A stretch of 64,000 bases of DNA. Source: Hyphomicrobiales bacterium (GTDB lineage: Bacteria > Pseudomonadota > Alphaproteobacteria > Rhizobiales > Beijerinckiaceae). Location of the stretch: NCBI GenBank assembly GCA_900470095.1, contig UBZM01000023.1:124001-188000 (forward strand), read 5' to 3'. The position numbers and the translations under genes were made by a program. Below the pieces are notes generated by a model. That model was not told the DNA's origin and searched no databases. It saw only the letters and a list, made by a program, of their open reading frames with translations. Each line of letters opens with the position of its first letter. The stretch's first letter is position 1. Positions 50,947-61,300 of the stretch are shown piece after piece.

Positions 50947-51258
50947 GACGAACCTGCTCTCGGGGAGGACTGACCGATTCGGGCCGGGCAGTCGTGATGA
51001 TCCGACGAAAACCGTGCGACAGAATTGATTAAGGAAGTGCTGCCATGCGGCATCGAAAGCGGCTTCGATGCACAAAAGGGCTGGTGCGCGGTGATCCCCG
51101 GGTGGGAGCGCTTGCGGCGGCATCGATGCAGCGCGACGACGCTTGCCAAGCGTGCCCGGCGCGGCGATACAGGTTTCGGGGATAGGGCCTGACCTGGCAG
51201 AGGGTGCCACGCGCGGACGGAGGTCCGATGAGGCCGTTCGAGGGACATCAGGGAGACC
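50947..51258. other. Divergent intergenic region upstream of the mla operon
   Basis: 312 bases with no credible gene; open frames here are extensions of the flanking gene frames. An AT-richer stretch around 51020-51035 may be part of the promoters. No known operator recognised. Confidence 0.5.
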
Positions 51259-52404
51259 ATGGCGAGCCTCGACACCGCCGAACCCCAGGCCGTCTTTCAC
51301 GACGATGCAGGTAGCCTCGCCATCGAGCTCACCGGCTCCTGGAGCGCCGAGCGCGCGCCGCGCATCGAGGAACTGATCGCTGAAATGGGCGAGCGCATCG
51401 CCTCGGTGTCGCGCGCCACGCTCGATCTCTCCGCGATCATCCGGCTCGATACGCTCGGCGCCTATGTTCTCAACCGCCTGAAGAACCAGCGCGAGGCTGC
51501 CGGGGGCTCGGTCGAGCTCGTCAGCCGGCGACCAGAGCATGCGGTTCTGCTCGCCGAGGTCAATATCCACGACTGCTCCGTCCCGCCGACAGTCCATCAT
51601 TTCGGCATTGTCAGCGTGCTGGTGAATATCGGCGAGGCCATGGTCCGCTTCGGGCGCGACATGGTCGGCGGAGCGATGTTCCTGGGCGAGGTGGTGGTCG
51701 GCTCCGTCAGCGTGATGTTCGGTCCGCGCAAGTTCAGGGGACCGCCGCTCGTCAATCAGATCGAACTGATCGCCTTCAACGGCGCGCCGATCATCATGCT
51801 GATCTCGTTTCTGGTCGGCTGCATCGTTGCCCAGCAGGGCATATTCCAGCTGCAGCAGTTCGGCGCTTCGGCCTTCGTCGTCAACTTGACGGGCATCCTG
51901 ATCCTGCGCGAGCTCGGAGTACTGCTCACCTCGATCATGATTGCCGGCCGTTCAGGCTCGGCCTTCACCGCCGAGATCGGCTCGATGAAGATGCGCGAGG
52001 AAATCGACGCCTTGCGGGTGATGGGGCTCGATCCGATCGAGGTCCTGGTCGTTCCGCGCATCCTCGCGTTGATCATCTCGCTGCCGATCCTCACCTTCAT
52101 CTCCTCCATGGCCGGACTGGCGGGCGCGGCGCTGGTGAGCTGGCTCTACGGCGGCATCGGCATCGATACCTTCCTGGCGCGCCTGCAGTCGGTGATCACC
52201 TGGAAGCACTTCGCCGTAGGGCTGATCAAGGCTCCCTTCATGGCCTTCGTCATCGGTCTGATCGCCTCGATCGAAGGTCTCGCCGTCCAGGGCTCGGCCG
52301 AGTCGCTCGGCCGTCAGGTCACGGCCTCGGTGGTGAAGGCGATCTTCATGGTCATCCTGGTGGACGGGCTCTTCGCCATGTTCTTTGCATCCATCGAGTT
52401 TTGA
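51259..52404 (+). CDS. mlaE: MlaE-type lipid ABC permease with N-terminal STAS domain
   Basis: A 381-residue protein. Residues ~1-110 form a STAS domain (AIELTGSWSAERAPRIEELI ... ATLDLSAIIRLDTLGAYVLNRL), which in E. coli is a separate protein, MlaB. Residues ~125-381 are the MlaE permease with PLVNQIELIAFNGAPIIMLISFLVG, ILILRELGVLLTSIMIAGRSGSAFTAEIGSMKM and EEIDALRVMGLDPIEVLVVPR. It belongs to the inner-membrane complex moving phospholipids between inner and outer membranes. AGGGAGA precedes ATG. First gene of mlaE-mlaF-mlaD-lipoprotein. Confidence 0.93.
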   Translation: MASLDTAEPQAVFHDDAGSLAIELTGSWSAERAPRIEELIAEMGERIASVSRATLDLSAIIRLDTLGAYVLNRLKNQREAAGGSVELVSRRPEHAVLLAEVNIHDCSVPPTVHHFGIVSVLVNIGEAMVRFGRDMVGGAMFLGEVVVGSVSVMFGPRKFRGPPLVNQIELIAFNGAPIIMLISFLVGCIVAQQGIFQLQQFGASAFVVNLTGILILRELGVLLTSIMIAGRSGSAFTAEIGSMKMREEIDALRVMGLDPIEVLVVPRILALIISLPILTFISSMAGLAGAALVSWLYGGIGIDTFLARLQSVITWKHFAVGLIKAPFMAFVIGLIASIEGLAVQGSAESLGRQVTASVVKAIFMVILVDGLFAMFFASIEF

Positions 52405-52420
52405 GGGCGGTGGGGCGGGC

Positions 52421-53275
52421 ATGAGCGCAAACTGGAGCCAGTCGTCGGGATATCCGCTGTTGCATGGCGTGGCCGAACCGTCCGGGAGCAATCAGGACGC
52501 GCCGGAGCCTGTCATCAAGGTGCGTAATCTGAAGGTCGCCTTCGGGGACAAGGTGATCATGGACGGCCTCGATCTCGACGTCATGCGCGGCGAGATCCTG
52601 GGCTTCGTCGGTGGTTCCGGCACGGGAAAATCCGTCCTCACCCGGACGATCCTCGGCCTCGTGCGCAAGCAGCGGGGCACGATCGAGGTCTTCGGCGAGA
52701 ATGTCGACGATCTCGAAGGGGCGGCGCGACGCACCCTGGAGCGGCGCTTTGGCGTCATGTTCCAGCACGGCGCGCTGTTCTCGGCGCTCAGCGTCAAGCA
52801 GAACATCCAGGTGCCGATGCGGGAGTACCTGAAGCTGTCGCCCGCGCTGCTCGACGAGATGGCGATGCTCAAGCTCGAGATGGTTGGTCTCAGGCCCGAC
52901 GCGGCCGACAAGGCGCCTTCCGAGCTTTCAGGTGGCATGATCAAGCGCGCCGCGCTCGCGCGGGCGCTGGCGCTTGATCCCGAGATCGTCTTCCTGGACG
53001 AGCCGACCTCGGGCCTCGATCCGATCGGCGCTGCCGAATTCGACCAACTGATCATGACGCTGAAGGAAACGCTCGGCCTCACCGTCTTCATGGTGACGCA
53101 TGATCTCGACAGCCTGTATTCGGCCTGTGACCGGATCGCCGCGCTGGCGGACAAGCGCGTCATCGCGGTCGGGCCGCTCGCGACGATGCTGGCCTCCGAT
53201 CACCCCTGGCTGAAGGCGTATTTTGGTGGCGAGCGAGCCCAGGCTCGCCTCACCGCTGACCTGAGAAGGTCGTAA
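52421..53275 (+). CDS. mlaF: MlaF-type ABC ATPase
   Basis: A 284-residue ATPase with a 30-residue N-terminal extension. Walker A GGSGTGKS is at residues 64-71, the signature is LSGGMIKRAALARAL, Walker B is EIVFLDEPTSGLDP and the switch His is in VFMVTHDLDSLYS. It powers the MlaE permease; the Mla-type signature with GGM(I/K)KRAALARA is typical. The start ATG 52421 is behind GGGGCGGGC. 16 bases follow mlaE. Confidence 0.93.
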   Translation: MSANWSQSSGYPLLHGVAEPSGSNQDAPEPVIKVRNLKVAFGDKVIMDGLDLDVMRGEILGFVGGSGTGKSVLTRTILGLVRKQRGTIEVFGENVDDLEGAARRTLERRFGVMFQHGALFSALSVKQNIQVPMREYLKLSPALLDEMAMLKLEMVGLRPDAADKAPSELSGGMIKRAALARALALDPEIVFLDEPTSGLDPIGAAEFDQLIMTLKETLGLTVFMVTHDLDSLYSACDRIAALADKRVIAVGPLATMLASDHPWLKAYFGGERAQARLTADLRRS

Positions 53276-53391
53276 GGCGAGTTCGATACGCTATCACGGC
53301 CGCGAAACCCGGCCTCGATTGACGCGTTGGAGGAGAATGTTGCCCGAAAGCTGCTTCGCCCCTTGCAGAATCCTGCTCTAACGTTGCGCTA

Positions 53392-54525
53392 ATGGAATCG
53401 CGAGCGAACTACGCACTGGTCGGTCTCTTCACGCTCGCGGTTCTCGCGGCGATGTTCGGCTTCGTCTACTGGTTCAACAGTGGCCTGGCCGGCCGCCGGC
53501 AGGATGTCCGGATCGTCTTCAGCGGCACCGTCACCGGGCTGGGGCGCGGTTCCAGCGTGCTTTTCAATGGCCTGCGCGTTGGCGAGGTCACCCGCATCGA
53601 ATTGCTGCCGGACGATCCTCGCCGGATTTACGCTGTCGTTCAGGTCGACAACAGCACGCCACTCAGGGTCGACACCCGGGCCCGGATCGAGGCTCAGGGG
53701 CTCGCAGGCGTCGTCGCCGTGCAGTTGCTGGGTGGCGACCCGGATTCCCCCGTGCTGAAGCCGCAGCCTGGCCAGAGCCTGCCGACGATCATTGCCGAAC
53801 GGTCCGAGTTCCAGGACATTCTCGAAACGGTGCGCACGATCGCCAAGCGGGCCGACGAGGTGCTCGGCGGCATCGAGGGGCTCGTCAAGGACAATGCCGG
53901 GTCGATCAGCAACACGGTCAGGAATGTCGAGAAATTCTCCGCTGCGCTCGGCAACAATTCCGACGGCGTCGACAAGCTGATGAGCAGTTTCGGCCAGATT
54001 GCCGATACCATTTCCCCGCTCTCGCAGAAGCTCGGCAGCCTGAGTGATGAACTGACCGAGGTTGTGAAATCCGTCGACCAGCGCAAGGTCGCGAACATCG
54101 TTGCCAATGTCGACAAGTTCACCGCCGCATTGGGCGACAACAGCGAGGATGTCGGCAAGGTGGTGAAGGATGTCGCCTCGATTAGCGAAAAGCTCAACAA
54201 GGCGGCTGATCAGGTCGAGGGCGTGCTCAAGGCTGCGCAGGGTTTCCTGAATTCCGGGGACGGGCAGGGGGCGCTGGCCGAGGTCGGCAATGCTGCGCGC
54301 TCGATCCGCACCCTTGCCGAGAACCTCGACAAGCGCACCGCCGAGATCACGACCGGAATCAATCGCTTTACCGGGCCGGGCTTGCGCGACATCGAGAACC
54401 TGGCAGCCGAAGGCCGCCGGACGCTGACGGATTTCAACCGGACGCTGCGCAATATCGAGCGCAATCCGCAGCAGTTCATCTTCGGCGGCCGCCCGCCGCT
54501 TCCCCAGTATAGCGGATCGCGTTAG
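53392..54525 (+). CDS. mlaD: MlaD-family MCE lipid-transfer protein
   Basis: A 377-residue protein anchored by one N-terminal helix (YALVGLFTLAVLAAMFGFVYWF, residues ~5-26), an MCE domain (residues ~35-125, DVRIVFSGTVTGLGRGSSVLFNGLRVGEVTRIEL) and a long periplasmic C-terminal region of helices (about 140-350) with KFSAALGNNSDGVDKL and KFTAALGDNSEDVGKV repeats. It is longer than E. coli MlaD (about 180) and more like the PqiB/LetB-type or Rhizobium MCE proteins that build a helical tunnel. It carries lipids through the periplasm. Operon gene three. Confidence 0.9.
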   Translation: MESRANYALVGLFTLAVLAAMFGFVYWFNSGLAGRRQDVRIVFSGTVTGLGRGSSVLFNGLRVGEVTRIELLPDDPRRIYAVVQVDNSTPLRVDTRARIEAQGLAGVVAVQLLGGDPDSPVLKPQPGQSLPTIIAERSEFQDILETVRTIAKRADEVLGGIEGLVKDNAGSISNTVRNVEKFSAALGNNSDGVDKLMSSFGQIADTISPLSQKLGSLSDELTEVVKSVDQRKVANIVANVDKFTAALGDNSEDVGKVVKDVASISEKLNKAADQVEGVLKAAQGFLNSGDGQGALAEVGNAARSIRTLAENLDKRTAEITTGINRFTGPGLRDIENLAAEGRRTLTDFNRTLRNIERNPQQFIFGGRPPLPQYSGSR

Positions 54526-54529
54526 TCAG

Positions 54530-55132
54530 ATGCCGATGTCGTCCCGCCTTGCGCCAGAACCTGGCTTCACGCCGATCGCCGCTCTCGTCCTGGCCGTCTC
54601 GCTCACGCTGAGCGGTTGCGGCGGCGGCGCGACGCCGACCACCTATGACCTCTCTGCGCCGCGCGATTTCGGCCGGATCGGGGGCGCGCGCGCAACCCTT
54701 GTCGTCAACGAGCCGACGACCGTCCAGACCCTCGATTCCGATCGCATGATTGTCCGGGACTCTGCCGGCGCGCTGTCGTTCCTCGGCGGCACGCAATGGG
54801 CCGACAGCGTTCCGAAGCTCGTGCAGGCACGGTTGATCCAGACCTTCGAGAACGGCAGCCGCATCGCGTCGGTCTCGCGGCCGGGAGAACGGATCGTTCC
54901 CGATTTGCAGCTCAACACCGACATCCGCAGCTTCAATATCGACGCTGCGACGAACAGTGCCGTCGTCGAAATCACGGCGAAGCTGGTCGGGGACCGGACC
55001 GGGCACATTCAGCGCGCCAAACTGTTCTCGGCCAAGGTACCTGTCGGCGCCGTCGACGGTGCCGCTGCCGCCCATGCGCTCAATCAGGCGTTGTCGAAGG
55101 TGCTGATCGATATCGTGCGCTGGGCTGCTTAG
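54530..55132 (+). CDS. ABC-type transport auxiliary lipoprotein (PqiC-like)
   Basis: A 200-residue lipoprotein with a hydrophobic leader and lipobox LSGC (Cys near residue 28; MPMSSRL start). The mature part (YDLSAPRDFGR...TLVVNEPTTVQTLDSDRMIVR...WADSVPKLVQARLIQTFENG) fits the ABC_trans_aux/PqiC family, which sits on the outer membrane in MCE systems and may receive lipids from the MlaD tunnel. It starts four bases after mlaD ends. Its TAG stop (55130-55132) is the first three bases of repeat B2. Confidence 0.85.
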   Translation: MPMSSRLAPEPGFTPIAALVLAVSLTLSGCGGGATPTTYDLSAPRDFGRIGGARATLVVNEPTTVQTLDSDRMIVRDSAGALSFLGGTQWADSVPKLVQARLIQTFENGSRIASVSRPGERIVPDLQLNTDIRSFNIDAATNSAVVEITAKLVGDRTGHIQRAKLFSAKVPVGAVDGAAAAHALNQALSKVLIDIVRWAA

Positions 55133-55244
55133 ATCACGCTGCGTTTGGACGAAATCGTCCAAACGCCGAAAACGTGATCGACTCTCATAGTTGAGAGCAT
55201 GCTCGATGCGAAAACCCGTTGCCACTTTTTCGCAGCATGCTCTA
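55130..55244 (-). repeat. Intergenic two-hairpin repeat, subfamily B, copy B2
   Basis: A 115-base inverse copy of B1. It starts TAGATCACGC (TAG being the stop codon of the lipoprotein gene) and ends, on the minus strand, with TAGAGCATGC. The TTTGGACGA/TCGTCCAAA and GCGAAAA/TTTTTCGC hairpins are intact. Confidence 0.85.
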
Positions 55245-55280
55245 GGCGAAAGCGACATCGACCTCGCCAGGTTTCAATGA

Positions 55281-55309
55281 AAAAGGCCGCCCGATGGGGC
55301 GGCCGTTTT
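55281..55309 (-). terminator. Terminator between the mla operon and gpr (convergent)
   Basis: GGCCGCCC pairs with GGGCGGCC around GATG, with A-run on the left and GTTTT on the right. It can stop transcription in both directions; the U-run is better for the minus strand (gpr). Confidence 0.85.
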
Positions 55310-55334
55310 GCATTCCGGGGTAGTGGAGGGCCGC

Positions 55335-58300
55335 TTACTCGAAGCGCCCGCTCGCATGGGCCAGCATGGTGTAGACCTTGCCGGTCTCGGAGGTGAGGTA
55401 GGTCTTCGCCACCATCGAGTCACGGTCGTCCTTGGCGGCCTCGCCGAGCAGGCGCTCGAACTCGTCGATGTAACGGTCGACGGTCTCCTTGAACTCCGCG
55501 TCGCGACGGTACTTCCGCCGGATCTCGTCGAAGGTCTGCTGACCCTGCAGGGTGTAGAGCCGGCGCGTGAAGACGTTGCGCTCGCCGCGCTTGTAGCGAT
55601 CCCAGAGCTCGACGGCCGCATCGTGGTCGATCATCCGGGCGATATCGACGGAGAGCGAATCGAGCTTCTCGATCGAGTGTGCGGTTGGCTTGCTCGGCTC
55701 CGCCTGCCGGTCCTCACGCGAGGCGCGGTTCAGCAGATCGGACAGCCAGCCGGATTTGGCCGGGGGTTGTTCCGGTGTGGCCGGACGGCGCGCAACATCC
55801 GGTGCGGGCGTCGGGCGAGCCGGGGCTGCCTTCGCATCGGCGCGTGGCTCCGGCTTGGCAACCTCGGCGGTCGCGTCGATCGAGGGCCGCAACGGTTCGG
55901 CCAGGGTCGTCACGCGCGCCTGCGTGACGGACGCGGAATAGGCCGGCGCTGCGGGCATCACCGCAGCCGGACGGCGAGCCGGGGCTTCGGCAGGGCCGGT
56001 GTTGCGGCCGGCGCGTGTCGCGATTTCGGTCAGCTCGTTGAGCGCCTTGATCTGCTCGGCAACCACACGGCGCATCTCTGCCGTCGATTCCTGCGTCTCC
56101 TTCGGCAGGTCGAGGACGCCACGCTTCAGTTCGGAGCGTGTCGCCTCGAGCTCGCGCTGGATCTCGCTGGAGATCTTGCGCATGTCCTCAGCGGCACCCT
56201 GGAAGCGTTCCGTGACCTTGGACAGCTCGTTGCCGAGTTCTCCGCTGACCTGCTCATAGGCCGAGCGCAGCGCGTGCGCAGTGCGTTCACGCTCCTTGCC
56301 CGTGGTGGCACGGATCATCTCGAACTGCTGCATGATCGCGCCGGTCGTGGCTTCGGCCGAGTCTGTCAGCACGCCGCCGATCTGGCGGGCACGCGCTTCG
56401 GCGCTGCTCAGCGACTCGTCGATCAAGGCCGCGAAGGAACGCGTGATCGTTTCGATGTCGTCAGTCTTGCCCGAGATCAGGCTGTGCACTTCCTCGAGCG
56501 TGTCCTTGCGATCGGAGAGAGCCTTGCCGACACGCGCCTCGACCTGCTCGAGCCGCGAGGCGACAGCGTGCAGCGCCGCCGTGCTTGCCTGGGTAACCTC
56601 GGAGAGCGAGGTGCCCTGGCCGTCGAGCTGGCCGATAAGCGCAGTGGTCTGGCGCAAGGTGCCTTCCGAGAAAGCCTTGAGCTCCTCGACCTGGGCCGCG
56701 ACCTGTTCGGTCGCCCCCTTGGTCTCGTCCATGACGGTGGCGAGCACTGCCTGCAGGTCGCTGACGCGTTCCGACAGACCGGCCTCGATCGCGCCGAGGT
56801 TCTTGTTCGCCCCGTTGACGATCTGCTGCATCAGCTTGTTGGCTTCGCCCAGGCGGCCAAGCATGCCGCCGAGCTCGCCGCGAAGCTGCTCGTTGGTGTT
56901 GACCAAGGCTTCAACCGACTGGCGTGTTCCGGCCTCGAGCGTGTCGCGCAGCCCTGCCGACGATGTGTCGAGCGCAGCCGTGATCTCCGTACCGCGTTCG
57001 CGCAGGCCGGCGAGGATCGACGAGCCGCGGCTCTCGATGGCGCTGACCACGGTTTCGCCGACCGACGCGACCTCGTTGGCGATGGCCGCGCCGCGCTGGC
57101 CGAGCGCTGCAACCATACCGCCGCCCTTATCATCGAACAGGGCGCGCAGTTCGTCGGCGCGGGCGCCGAGCGAGACCGAGATTTCCTCGGACTTGTTATG
57201 CAGCGTGTCGGCGATCTGCTGGCCGCGTGTGTCGAGCGTCCCGGAGACGGAGTCGAGACGGTTGACCACGCGCTCCTCGAAGCGCGCAACGCTCTGGTCG
57301 AGCGTATCGGCGATCTGCAGCGCCCGCCCGCCGAGGGTGGCGTTGATGGTGTCGGCCTTCTCGCTGAGCGTGCGCGTGAGCGACTCGCTTTTCGAGGTGA
57401 CGACGTCTCCGATCTCGTCGGCCTTCGCCGCCAGGGCTCGGGTGACCTCCCGGCCGCCCTCGGCAAGCACGCGGGCGATGTCGACCGTGCGTTCGACCAG
57501 CGCCTCGTTGAGCGCGGTTGCCCGCGAGCCGAGATTGCCGTCGATGCGAGCGATGAGCCCGTCGAGGGAGGTGGCGATCTCGGCGCTCTTGGCGCCGGAG
57601 CGCTCCTCAAACACCTTGATCTGCTCTTCCATGGCCGTCGCCGCTTCCTGCGTCCGGGCGGCGAGGATATCGGCAGCCTCTGCCGCACGGGTGCCGATGC
57701 GGTCGGCCAGGGCCTGGCCGTCATTGGTCAGCAAACGCTCGGCCTCGTTCAGGCGCGCCGCCACGGAATCGGTGAATTCGCGCGTGTCGGTGCTGAGCTT
57801 GGCCGCAAGTGCTCCGCCCTGACGGACCACGATGTCTTCGAACGCGTCGAGGCGGATGCCGAGCGCGGCCTCCACTTCGCGGCCCTGCGTATCGAACAGG
57901 CGCGTGAAATCGGCAAGGCGTTCGCCAAGGCCGCTCTCGATGTCGCGGCCCTGCGTGTTGAACAACTGCGTGAAGGCGGCGAGACGCTCGTCGAGGCCGC
58001 TTGCGATGCCGTGGCCATGCGTGTCGAACAGCTGGGTGAAGGCCGCGAGGCGTTCGTCGAGGCCGCTTGCGATGCCGTGGCCCTGCGTGTCGAACAGCAG
58101 GGTGAAGGCCGCGAGGCGTTCGTCGAGGCTGCTCGCGACGCCGTGACCATGGGTGTCGAACAGCTGGGTGAAGGCCGCGAGGCGTTCATCGAGGCCGCTG
58201 GCGATGCCGTGCCCCTTGGTCTCGAACAGCTGGTTGAAGGCGGCGAGGCGCTGGTCGAGGCCACTCGCGATGCCGTGGCCCCTGGTATCGAACAACTGGT

Positions 58301-61300
58301 TGAATGCGGCGAGGCGCTGGTCGAGGCCGCTGGCGATACCGTGGCCCTTGCTGTCGAACAGCTGGTTGAACGCTTCGAGGCGTTCGTCGAGGCCGCTGGC
58401 GATACCGTGACCCTTGCTGTCGAACAGCTGGTTGAACGCTTCGAGGCGTTCGTCGAGGCCATTCGCGATGCCGTGACCTTGCGTGTCGAACAGATGGGTG
58501 AAGGCGGCGAGGCGTTCGTTGAGCCCCGTCTCGATGCCACGGCCCTGTGTGTCGAACAGCTGGGTGAAGGCGGCGAGGCGTTCGTTGAGGCTGGTCTCGA
58601 TGCCACGACCCTGCGTTTCAAACAGCTGGGTGAAGGCGACGAGGCGCTCGCTGAGGTTGCTCTCGATGCCGCGGCCCTGCGAGTCGAACAGATGCGTGAG
58701 CGCGGCGAGGCGCTCGTTGAGGCCGTGCTCGATGACGCGCCCCTGCGAGTCGAAGAGCTGGGACAGGGAGACAAGTCGCTCGTTGAGCGTCGCCTCGATA
58801 CCCCGGCCCTGCGTTTCGAACAGCTCGGAGAAAGCAGCGAGGCGTGCGGCCAGGGTGCCGTCGATCTGGCGACCCTGCGCATCGAAGAGCTGGTTCAGCG
58901 CGTCGTGGCGGCTTGCCAGCGTCTCGTTCAGCGCCTGGGCACGGTTCTCGACCGAGCGCAGCATCGACTCGGCATTGGCGGCCAGAGCCTCGTTGACGCG
59001 CCCGCCCTGCTGGGTCAGCGCCAGTACGATTTCCCTGCCGGTGTCGGCGAGAAGCGTGCGCGCGTCCTCCGCGTGCACGGTGAAGGTGTCGCGCAACCCT
59101 TGCGTCGCTTCGCTGACGCGTTCGGCGACATGGCGGCCATCGACATTGATGGTCTCGGTGAGGCTGCGGGTGGCGTCGGTCATGCGCCGTGCCAGGTCCT
59201 CGCTCTGCTCGCCGAGCAGGGTGTGAACGTCGCGGCCGGTGCTGACGAGATCGCGGATCATCGTCTCGCGCTGCTCGCCGAGCAGGGCGCCGACTTCCAG
59301 GCTGGTTTCGCCGAGGCGGGTGATGAAGCCCGCCTGCTGCTGCTCGAGGGCGGAGCGGGCGCTCTCGACGCTTTCCGTCACGCGGGTCGCAAGCGCATCG
59401 CCTTGTTCGCCGAGCTTGAGGTGGAGGTTCTCGCCGGTCTCGGCAAGTTGAGTGATCAGCGCGCCACCGCGTTCGGCGAGCAGGTTGTGGACGGAACGGC
59501 CGACATCGGCGACCCGCGTAACCAGCGCCTGGCTCTGGCCGCTGAGGAGATCCTGCATGTCGAAGCCGGCCTGCGAAACCTTCACCGTCATGCCGCCGGT
59601 CTGCTCTTCGAGCAGGGCGCTGACCTTGGTGCCGGTCTCGGACAGACTGGTGATGAGAGAGCTGCGCTGCTCGCTGATCAGGCTATGGACTTCCTGCCCG
59701 GCCAGGCCAAGGCGTGCGACCAGGTTGTCGCCTTCCTGTCCGATCAGGTTCTGGACGTCCTTGCCGCTGCGGCCAAGGCGAGCGACGAGCGCGTCGCCTT
59801 GCTCGTTCAGGAGCTTGTGCACGTCCTCGCCGGTCTGGCCGAGGCGGGCGGCGAGCGTCTCGCCGTGGCGATCGAGCAGGGATTCGACTTCCGTTCCGGC
59901 GCCGGAGACGCGGCTGGCGAGCTTCTCGGCCTGCTGATCGAGCAAGGTATGCACGATCTCGCCGGTCTCGGAGAGGCGGGTCACGAGGTTGCCGCCCTGC
60001 TCGGTGAAGAGCCCATGCAGGCTGGTGCCGACATCGGTGATCCGGGTCGTCAATTCGTCGCCCTGGCGGCCGACCGTATCGCCCAGCGATTTGCTCGCCT
60101 CGTCGAAGCGCAGCACGATCGCGTCGCCGCGTTCGCGCAGCACGTCCTCGACGGTGCGGGCCGTCTCGGTGAGACGGCTGACCAGGGTCTCACCCTGGCT
60201 GTCGATCAGCCCGTGAACGTTGTTGCCGACTTCGAGCAGGCGCGAGGCCATGCTCTCATGCTGCCGGCTGAGCAGGCTGTGGACGCCGCGGCCGACCTCG
60301 GCGAGGCGCGTGGTGACGCTTTCGCCTTCACCCGAGAGCGCGCTGCGCAGGGTCTCTCCGGTCTCCGCGAGGCGCTGGGTCAGGGTCTCGCTCTGGCCCT
60401 CGATCAGGCCGACCAGCGTGCGGCCGCTCTGCTCGAAGCGCTCGGCGACGGTGGTGCCCCGCTCGGAGATCTCCTGGGCCAGGCCTTCGCCCGTCTGCCT
60501 CAGGGTCTCGTTCACGGTCTCGACCCGCGCCGTCAGCGTCTCGACGACCTGCGAGCCGGTCTCGCTGATCGCCTTGGTGACGTCGCGTGCGCCCGAGGTC
60601 AGGCCCTCGGTCAGAACCTGGCCGGTACGCTCCAGCGAGGAGGCAATTTCCTGCGCGCGACCGTCAAGCATCGTCGACAGGTTGTCGCTGGCACCGGACA
60701 GCCGCTCGCTGACCTCGCCCGAGGTGATCTGCAGGCGTTCGACCAGTTCGTGGCCGCGGCCGCTGATCTCGTCGATCATGCGCTCGCCGGCGCGGCCGAG
60801 CGCGATCGTGATCTGGTCGCCCTTCTCGCCGAGCGAGCCGGTGACGCGATCGCCGGCCTGAGAAACGGCTTCGGCAATGCTGCGGCTGGCGCTTTCCAGA
60901 TCCTTGGAGAGGGACTCGTGCGCGCCGCTGATCGCGAATTTCACGCGCTCGGCATTGCCCACGACGGATTCCCGCTGGGTGACGAGCTCGTCGATCAGCG
61001 CGCGCAGACGAATTTCGTTATCCGCATAGGCGCGCTCAAGCGTGGCGATCTCGCCGCGCACGATCGTTTCCAGTTCGCCGGCGCGTGCGACGGCGCGCTC
61101 GATGCCGTCGCCCATGGCGGCGACCTCGCGACGGATGGTCTGGCTCAGCGAGAGAACGGAATCGGCGCCGACCACTTCCGGCTCGGCCAGGCGCAGCGCG
61201 ACTTCCGTCATCGCACGCGAGACGAGGCGCATCTCCTGGGTGCGGCGGTACAGTGCTGCGAGCACGAAGAAGAAGACGATGGGGGTGCCGATCGCCAATG

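Noticed and set aside
51180-51215. CCTGGCAGAGGGTGCC upstream of mlaE as a sigma-54 promoter.
   Set aside because: The GG to GC spacing is short by two bases, and no related control is expected for lipid transport.
50947-51600. Upstream extension of the hypothetical protein frame (to 51600).
   Set aside because: It runs antisense into mlaE, and ATG 50946 has a proper ribosome-binding site.
53280-53391. TTGGAGGAGAATGTTGCC upstream of mlaD as a sigma-54 promoter.
   Set aside because: The spacing is one base too long and the -24 element lacks GCA; mlaD is inside an operon.
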